DNA of 64,000 bases, taken from assembly GCA_963662175.1 (NCBI GenBank), contig OY759218.1:14846480-14910479 (forward strand). Reading direction: 5' to 3'. Every line of letters begins with the position of its first letter. Position 1 is the stretch's first letter. A program made the translations under genes and the position numbers. The notes beneath the pieces are model-generated. The model was not told the origin of the DNA. It was given only the letters and a program-made list of their open reading frames with translations, and made no database searches. This document shows, in pieces, positions 58,077 through 64,000 of the stretch. This stretch comes from Aradus depressus (lineage: Eukaryota; Arthropoda; Insecta; Hemiptera; Aradidae).

Positions 58077-58801
58077 CTGAAAAAAATATTGTACAATAAA
58101 TAATTATGTTGAATGACTAAATAACTGTAAAATCAGATGGTGTTTGTAGGAGCCATCAGGTAACATTATGTATATTGGTGTAGTGTTGGTGTAAGTCAGT
58201 CATGCTTCATAATATGCATACATCCAGGGAGAAATTTTAAAAAAACATAGGACTATTATATTTCAGCTACTATTCATCGCAATTTGTTGGAACTGCTATA
58301 ATATTGCATAAAGAAACATTCATGCAGTTCAAGAAAAAAAAAAAAAGAAGACCGCAATTTTAGAAAATTGTCTCAATAACTCAAATACAGTTTCTTACAA
58401 ATCCCAAATCACTTCTAGTTTTAAATAATATCGAAATGTGATTGTATACAATACTTCATTAATGTCTGAAACAAGTGATACTGTTGTCTTCCAAACATCG
58501 GAAAAAAAAAAGAAAGCTATTTGATGCTAACAGAGAAATTTAGAAAGTGGAATTTTCTAAATAAATAACGCAATTCAAAATTGAATTTAAATAAATAATA
58601 TATATATAAAGAAATAAAGCAGCCGAAATACAAAAAAAAGTATTTATACCCATCTCTGAAAGTATTCATCATCATCAACAAAAGCATTTAAGAAAAATAT
58701 TATGGTTGGTAATAAAACATTCTGCGATGAACAGAAGTCAAAATATGTAAGGTTTTCCCAATATTAGATATAGAAAATTTGAAAGCGAAATAATATTTCA
58801 T

Positions 58802-58900
58802 AGATAACTTTTCAAGTTATACGATTTTTTCTTTCTAAGTAATAACTCTATCGTAAAAAATCGTATAACTTTTCAAGTTATACGATTTTTTCTTTCTAAG
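58802..58900. repeat. Direct repeat of a 37-bp unit
   Basis: ataacttttcaagttatacg followed by attttttctttctaagt occurs at 58802-58838 and again at about 58864-58900. Each copy contains a small palindrome (ataacttttcaagttat). The spacer carries an inverted piece (cgtaaaaaatcgtat). Confidence 0.85.
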
Positions 58901-60097
58901 TTTAACTTCGAATCTTCTCTTCAATGTATGAGCTGTAAAATTTACGCGAATATTCCTTTTGACCATGTTATATATTATACAAAAACGTACTGAACTTATT
59001 TCTTAATTAAATCTATAATTATAATACCAAAATAATTAATAATGACAACTCTAACCATAACACCATTATAATTACCCTAAATTTTACCTCCATCTGTTAA
59101 ATTTACCATGAGAATAAGAACAGCCTTCAAACTTACAAAATCACACGAAATTAATCAGACATTTCATAAATAAGAAGTTTGAAGACTATTTTCAATGTTC
59201 CAATCCAATGAGGTACAATTTTAAAGGATTTTCAAGGAATACTTCATATAAGTTTTTTTTTAATGGTATGAATGGTATGTTAACATTTTTTTTTTTTTTT
59301 GTTTTTTTTGAAAGTTAAATGTATAAAATTAAACATCTAAGACAAAAAAATACAAATTATTAATAAAATTTATTGAGGCGAAAAATTATATACATTACTA
59401 GGTTAACCAAATTTTTTTTGGTTAATTTTTTTAACTTATTTTTTATTATAATAAATAATTATAAATATGAGTTTAACAGATAAATTAACATTTGTTTAAA
59501 AATAATAATAATAATAATAATAATACGAACAAATTTAATACTACAAATAATAAATAAATTAATACTAGGAAGTATCAAAAGTACTTCTCAAATATGGCAT
59601 TTTTAGGACAATATTATATATATATTTTTTTTTAAATAAAGATGTGAATGTATAGAGAAAAAAGTAAAGAAAAAAAAATTAAGTTGAAAATGGTGCCATA
59701 TAAAGATGAAAGTAGGATTGCGCGTGTTGAATAATTTAAAAATGTAGTTATCACAAATATATTTCCTAAGAAAGCTTATACTGCAATACTCATAAATTTT
59801 AAATAACTAAATCTCAATTAATACATGGAAGACAAAAAACAATAATACTTACAAAACCATATAACATTAACTAATCGCATGTGTGCAAGTATGTAGACAC
59901 ATAGTGGAACAAGATTTTATGATAAAAATTAAAGCAAAACTATTTAAAAAGCAATTTTTTATTAAATGTTTTAATTTCTAACCATGATTTATTTTGAGAA
60001 AAAAAAAATCGGACCACACTCACACACACAGATGACAGAAATAATGAGATTTTTTTTTCATTTTTTAACCCCAATTAAGAAATAATTTTTAAAATAA

Positions 60098-60148
60098 TTA
60101 TAAGAATTTGTGATCTGAGAGAACGGCGCCCCTGATTGAGCACTGCAT
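60098..60148 (-). other. Candidate short terminal exon
   Basis: Minus strand, acceptor ttgatttcag, then MQCSIRGAVLSDHKFL and TAA in phase 0. GC-richer than the flanks. A possible donor gtgagtg lies about 75 bp further. Possibly an alternative 3' end of the PMCA gene; unproven. Confidence 0.25.
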
Positions 60149-60779
60149 CTGAAATCAACATGAGATACAATAACACTGTCGAAATCTAACAGCTAAACAA
60201 AAACAGCATGAAAAATAATACACTAAGTGATACAGAAATATGGATGAAAACAGTGATGCCATGAATAAATCCATGAATAATCTGTTTTTTTTTCTAATTA
60301 TCTATACATTTAATTATTTTTTTGGCATCTAAATTCAGTAGGGTCACTTGCAAAGTGAAAAAAAAAATTTACTTATAGGAAGAATAGAGAAAATTCAGTT
60401 TATGTATTGGCATGACTAATAAATAAATTGCTTTACTTTATTTTCCTTTGACTTAATTTATTTACTTACCCAATAGAATTGATGTCGTAAAAAATTAATT
60501 AATGTTCGAATCAATTGAACAAAAAACAGTTTATCCAAGCTGAAGAACTCTCAAATGGGATACACGTCTTCACACTAGTCGTTTTCAATAACCAGATTTT
60601 CTAATACCGACCTATACAGTTACTTAATGCTTAAGAAAGATAAGCTATTTCTCTCTAAAAAATATGAACGATTATAGACGTGACTTTTTTATTAATTAAT
60701 TTTTTTTTTTTCATTTTCGAGATAATAATAATATATTTTCCAGCAGCTTTTTTATTAATATACCCCCTATATATATATA

Positions 60780-60860
60780 TTTACAACCTAGCAAATATAG
60801 ATGTTTCTGGAAGAACTCCCTTCAACTGTATCTCAAATTTATTTGCTGGATCTCCAGCTG
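60780..60860. repeat. Penelope-associated repeat beside the Tc1 element
   Basis: acaacctagcaaatatagatg, split acaacctagcaaat and atagatg, then tctggaagaactccctt. Decayed hammerhead motif (CAGTTGA core). The Tc1 element starts immediately after it. Confidence 0.6.
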
Positions 60861-60861
60861 T

Positions 60862-62617
60862 ATCACTCCCGGACAAAAGTAAAGGTTCACTTGCAATTTT
60901 AATGTGTTTGTTGTTTTTATTTCTCTCACGAGTATGTTCGCTATAATGCTCTACCTTTCTTTAATGTTTGTTTACCATTATGGATTAAAGAAATAGACTT
61001 TTCTTTACTCCAGTGATCCAGTCTATCATTGCAGTTCTTACAGCGCCTTTCGTATCTCTAAATTGTTTTTTTGAAATCTGTTTATTTGAGAATAAGTGAA
61101 GGTAAATAACTGCTCCATGGCCCAAAGAAAGGAGTTAGTGAAGAGGAAGCAATGAGGGCGGTGGTTGTGAGTGAGGAGGGGTTCAGCCAGAGGGAAATAG
61201 AGAATCGGCTTCAACGGTCACAATCCATGGTGTCAAGAGCGGTGAGACGGGCAGGTACTCCCGCAAAAGAGGACAAGGCCGTCCGAGAGCAACTGCCGAA
61301 AGAATAACAACTTTTTGCAGTAATATGCACTTCGGGATCGGGAGTATACCGGCCTTTACTTGAGTCACCTCTTAGAAACCTATAGAAACGTTAGACTTTC
61401 TGAACGTAGTCAGAAGAAGACTCAATGAGTGTGGATTGACATCTCCCCCAGCCACTGGACCCCTAACGAACTACAAATAGCGAACGCCCTACATTTATCC
61501 CGAGCTCTCTCGGCGCGCCAAGAAAATTAAGGTGGGCTTGAAGTGGCCGCTGACCGTCGCAGATGGTCGGCAGCGGTCGCTCCTAGTCTACCACAGCAAC
61601 AGATATTTTATGTTATTAAGTTATACATTTTTATTTGTTAATAAAATCGTTAGGCCCTTTTTTCCTCGACGATTCGGTTATGGTGTCGTGGCCTCCATCG
61701 GAGGTCTGCCACAAAAAAACAAAAAAAAAAAAACATTGGACCCCTGCCTAACCAGAGAACACCGTGTCCAGAGGATGAGATTCGCCCGGGGACACCTGAA
61801 TTGGATTACTGATGATTGGGGCGAGTATTATTCTCGGATGAGTCCAGATTCTGCCTAAGGTCTCCAGATGGACGTGAACGAGTGTGGAGGAAGCCGGGTG
61901 AGAGCTTTACTCCCTGTAATTTTCCACCCCGAATCAGTTTTGGCGGAGGTTCTGTGACGGTGTGGGGAGGCGTACATTTAAACACCTCTACGGAGTTAGT
62001 GGTCATTGGTCAAGGCTCACTAATTGCAGCCAGGTATATCAGAGAGATCCTAGAACCTCATGTGATGCCCTTCGCCCCGTTTGTCGGCCCTCGGTTCCTT
62101 TTGATGCACGATAATGCCCGACCCTATGTTGCGAGTGTTGTTCAACAGTACCTTCGTGAAGTTCAAATTGTGGACTGGCCCGCAAGAAGTCCAGACATGA
62201 ACCCCATAGTGCATGTCTAGGACAGGCTTGCAAGACGCGTCAGAACATGACAGTCACAAAATTTAGAGGATTTGCGAAACTTCTTGCTTCAAGAGTGGGA
62301 AAACATACCGGAAGAAGTAATTCAAAATTTAATCAGAGGAATGCCCAGAACAATAGATGCTGTCATTGAAGCTAGGGGAGGGAACACAGTTACTAAAATT
62401 GTTTGCGAAATTTGATGTTTTCATTAAATTTTTCTTTGTTAACTTTTTTGTTTAACTTTTTCCATACCTCAAAAAAATAAAAAAAATTACTTTTCCTGTT
62501 AATTTTTAATTTCCTTTATAAATACCACAAATAATAATATCTCAGGTCCTTTTCCGATGTCATTAACCCATTAAAATTGCAACAAGTGAAGTGATCTTTT
62601 AATTGTGTCCGGGAATA
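60862..62617 (+). mobile_element. Tc1-like transposon, inactive
   Basis: About 1.76 kb. Inverted ends: left cccggacaaaagtaaagg and cacttgcaattttaatg, right the mirror (cccggacacaattaaaag ... gcaattttaatg) near 62570-62613. It encloses a damaged transposase gene in the plus orientation. TA is found at both borders. Confidence 0.85.
61119..62415 (+). pseudogene. Tc1-like DDE transposase, broken
   Basis: An N-terminal helix-turn-helix is at 61138-61305 (EEGFSQREIENRLQRSQSMV). After a disrupted middle (with a probable insertion near 61600-61735) comes LTREHRVQRMRFARGHLNW, then in one frame from 61816 VLFSDESRFCLRSPDGRE (first Asp), FLLMHDNARPYVASVVQQY (second Asp) and SPDMNPIVHV followed by TAG at 62218. 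The family motif is NPIEHVWD: the catalytic Glu is Val and the Trp is a stop. The frame then continues to AVIEARGGNTV and ends at 62415, with one more stop between. Confidence 0.9.
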
Positions 62618-62636
62618 TATATGTTGTTTATTATAT

Positions 62637-62740
62637 TTTTTTGGTGAGACATTACGAGTCAACATCAAAACTTAGTCTCATAGGAGTCGACTCGTAAAAC
62701 ATGTCTCAGCAAAAAATATAATAGCTACATAAAAAAAAAA
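62637..62740. repeat. gctgagacat hairpin repeat
   Basis: ttttggtgagacattacgagt is mirrored by actcgtaaaacatgtctcagc. Same hairpin as 39962-40055. Confidence 0.65.
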
Positions 62741-63094
62741 AAATATGAGAGATGATATGATGATGGGAGTTTTTATCCTGATATTTTTTGTCATAATATT
62801 TGTAGAAAATTAATTCTCAATTAATCTCATTTATTTTTCTAGAGCCTAAACCTATGTTTGCTGGATAATACAATTTTATACGATTCAATACAATTGTTTT
62901 TCAAATTCCTCCTCTCAATGTACATAAGTTTTAATAATTGCTAAAAACAAAATTGCTTTTATACTGAATGCAAAATGTGACTGGGTAAAGGTGATATCCT
63001 TGCAAAAAGAACCTTTTTTTTATCATATCTGCATGATATATAATCTAGTTTACCATTTTTGGTCGTGAAAGGAGATTTTGAATACAACGTAATA

Positions 63095-63465
63095 TATTTC
63101 TCGGCAGTTATATTACTCTCCCATTTATTTTTTACAGCCTATTAATTTGCTGTATACTTATGCATATTTTTTTTTATGTTGTTTCATTATATTTTTTATT
63201 GCTGAGACATCTTTGATAATATATATATAACTACAGAGTCTAGACAAAGTGATTATCAAAGGTAATCGTCTCATAAAATATGTCTCAGTAAAAAAATATA
63301 ATGGAATACAATAAAATGTTTACTTCAAAGATATAGCAAATTAAATGAATTAGAGGTACTGACGAGGAGAGTTCTTCACCAAACGTCTATGTCTGATAGG
63401 TTGTATAAATAAAAAAAAACAAATGGGAGAATAATATAGCTGACAAAAAATATATAATATTATTG
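63095..63465. repeat. Inverted-repeat element with nested hairpin
   Basis: Outer arms: cagttatattactctcccat and atgggagaataatatagctg. Inner hairpin: tgctgagacat, actacagagtc and tatgtctcagt. A decayed hammerhead block (CTGACGA but CAAA) lies near 63361. Confidence 0.65.
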
Positions 63466-63593
63466 TGAATCTAATTTAATAATCTGAAGAAAAATGTACG
63501 AAATGGTATCAATATCTCCAATTACCAATGATTAATGTGACATATGATCAATTTGAAGGTCTGTCAACATTAGTTGCGCAATAAAAAATACTT

Positions 63594-63893
63594 GTGGGTT
63601 TATTATATTTGGTCATGATCGGAACATCCGTTAGGGTCGGTTGTGACATGGTCACGATTGAATCAACTATTAATGTGGGTTTGTCACAAAAAAAGCAAGG
63701 GGAAGAGATCAAGCTTGTGGTCGATAAAAAACAAACTTGTAGAATGTTTGCCAAGCTTTCGCCACTGAGAGACCTGCTTCTTAATGCGGACGTAATCACT
63801 ACTGCGGACGTAATCACTACTGAATCCTTAGTTTATAAAATCGTAGATATTATTCCTAAATGCCTGAAATCAGGATGGTCTCGTTATGTTTGA
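63594..63893 (+). CDS. Unrecognised ORF with an 18-bp duplication
   Basis: 99 codons open on the plus strand, with a second long frame open on the minus strand (63817-63548). I do not recognise either. The plus frame contains a tandem duplication of gcggacgtaatcactact (63786-63803 and 63804-63821), giving ADVITTADVITT. It may be a fragment of a mobile element. Its coding status is doubtful. Confidence 0.2.
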   Translation: MGLLYLVMIGTSVRVGCDMVTIESTINVGLSQKKQGEEIKLVVDKKQTCRMFAKLSPLRDLLLNADVITTADVITTESLVYKIVDIIPKCLKSGWSRYV

Positions 63894-64000
63894 AGATGCA
63901 GGTTTTTATATCTACTTACCCCGTCCCCATTTATTTTACCGATGAATAAATAGCATGTTGACTGAATGAAGCCCAGAAGAAGGCACACTCAGTGGCGAAA

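Noticed and set aside
60862..62617. Active Tc1 transposon
   Set aside because: The reading frame has several breaks, and the third catalytic residue is Val.
63355..63400. Hammerhead motif at 63361
   Set aside because: CTGACGA is acceptable, but GAAA has become CAAA and stem II does not close.

Overview
This window looks like a piece of an AT-rich, transposon-laden arthropod nuclear genome. A sea-louse-type copepod would fit the intron and repeat style, but the species is an inference. There is no prokaryotic gene organisation. Two conserved genes can be recognised, and they converge tail to tail. The rest is intron and intergenic DNA, much of it made of mobile elements.

Positions 2614-29919 (+) hold 17 coding exons of a TRPM-family cation channel. 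They start at the first exon visible in the window, inside the TRPM N-terminal homology region, and run to the stop codon. All junctions join in frame (3,693 nt, 1,230 residues plus stop). The order is N-terminal homology region, pre-S1, S1-S6 with the pore, TRP box, coiled coil and a long Ser/Pro/Glu-rich tail. There is no alpha-kinase domain, as in the kinase-free TRPM channels. The 5' part of the gene lies before the window. One intron has a GC-AG boundary, and two 3' splice sites are preceded directly by the T-rich end of a dispersed repeat.

Positions 50338-50547 (-) hold the last coding exon of a plasma-membrane calcium ATPase (PMCA), with the calmodulin-binding helix start IRVVNAFR and a C-terminal PDZ ligand ETAV. 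The upstream exons must lie beyond the window. Between 53.4 and 60.2 kb on the same strand there are several short segments with splice signals that could be alternative 3' exons of this gene; these are tentative.

Mobile DNA: two tRNA-derived SINE families (one 99-bp copy with a perfect 10-bp target duplication), an ~470-bp dispersed repeat family called R1 here, fragments of non-LTR retrotransposons, a Penelope-like element with a GIY-YIG domain, two Tigger/pogo deletion derivatives, a mariner remnant, a Tc1-like element with a mutated catalytic residue, a non-autonomous hAT element, a DDE element with ~115-bp inverted termini, and several MITEs. Many Penelope-associated repeats carry motifs laid out like hammerhead ribozymes. 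Three of them retain the complete CUGANGA...GAAA core, and these are the most interesting signal in the window.

Positions 29920-50337 are intergenic, 3'-UTR and repeat DNA. Positions 50548-64000 are probably a large PMCA intron containing a Tc1 element at 60.9-62.6 kb.
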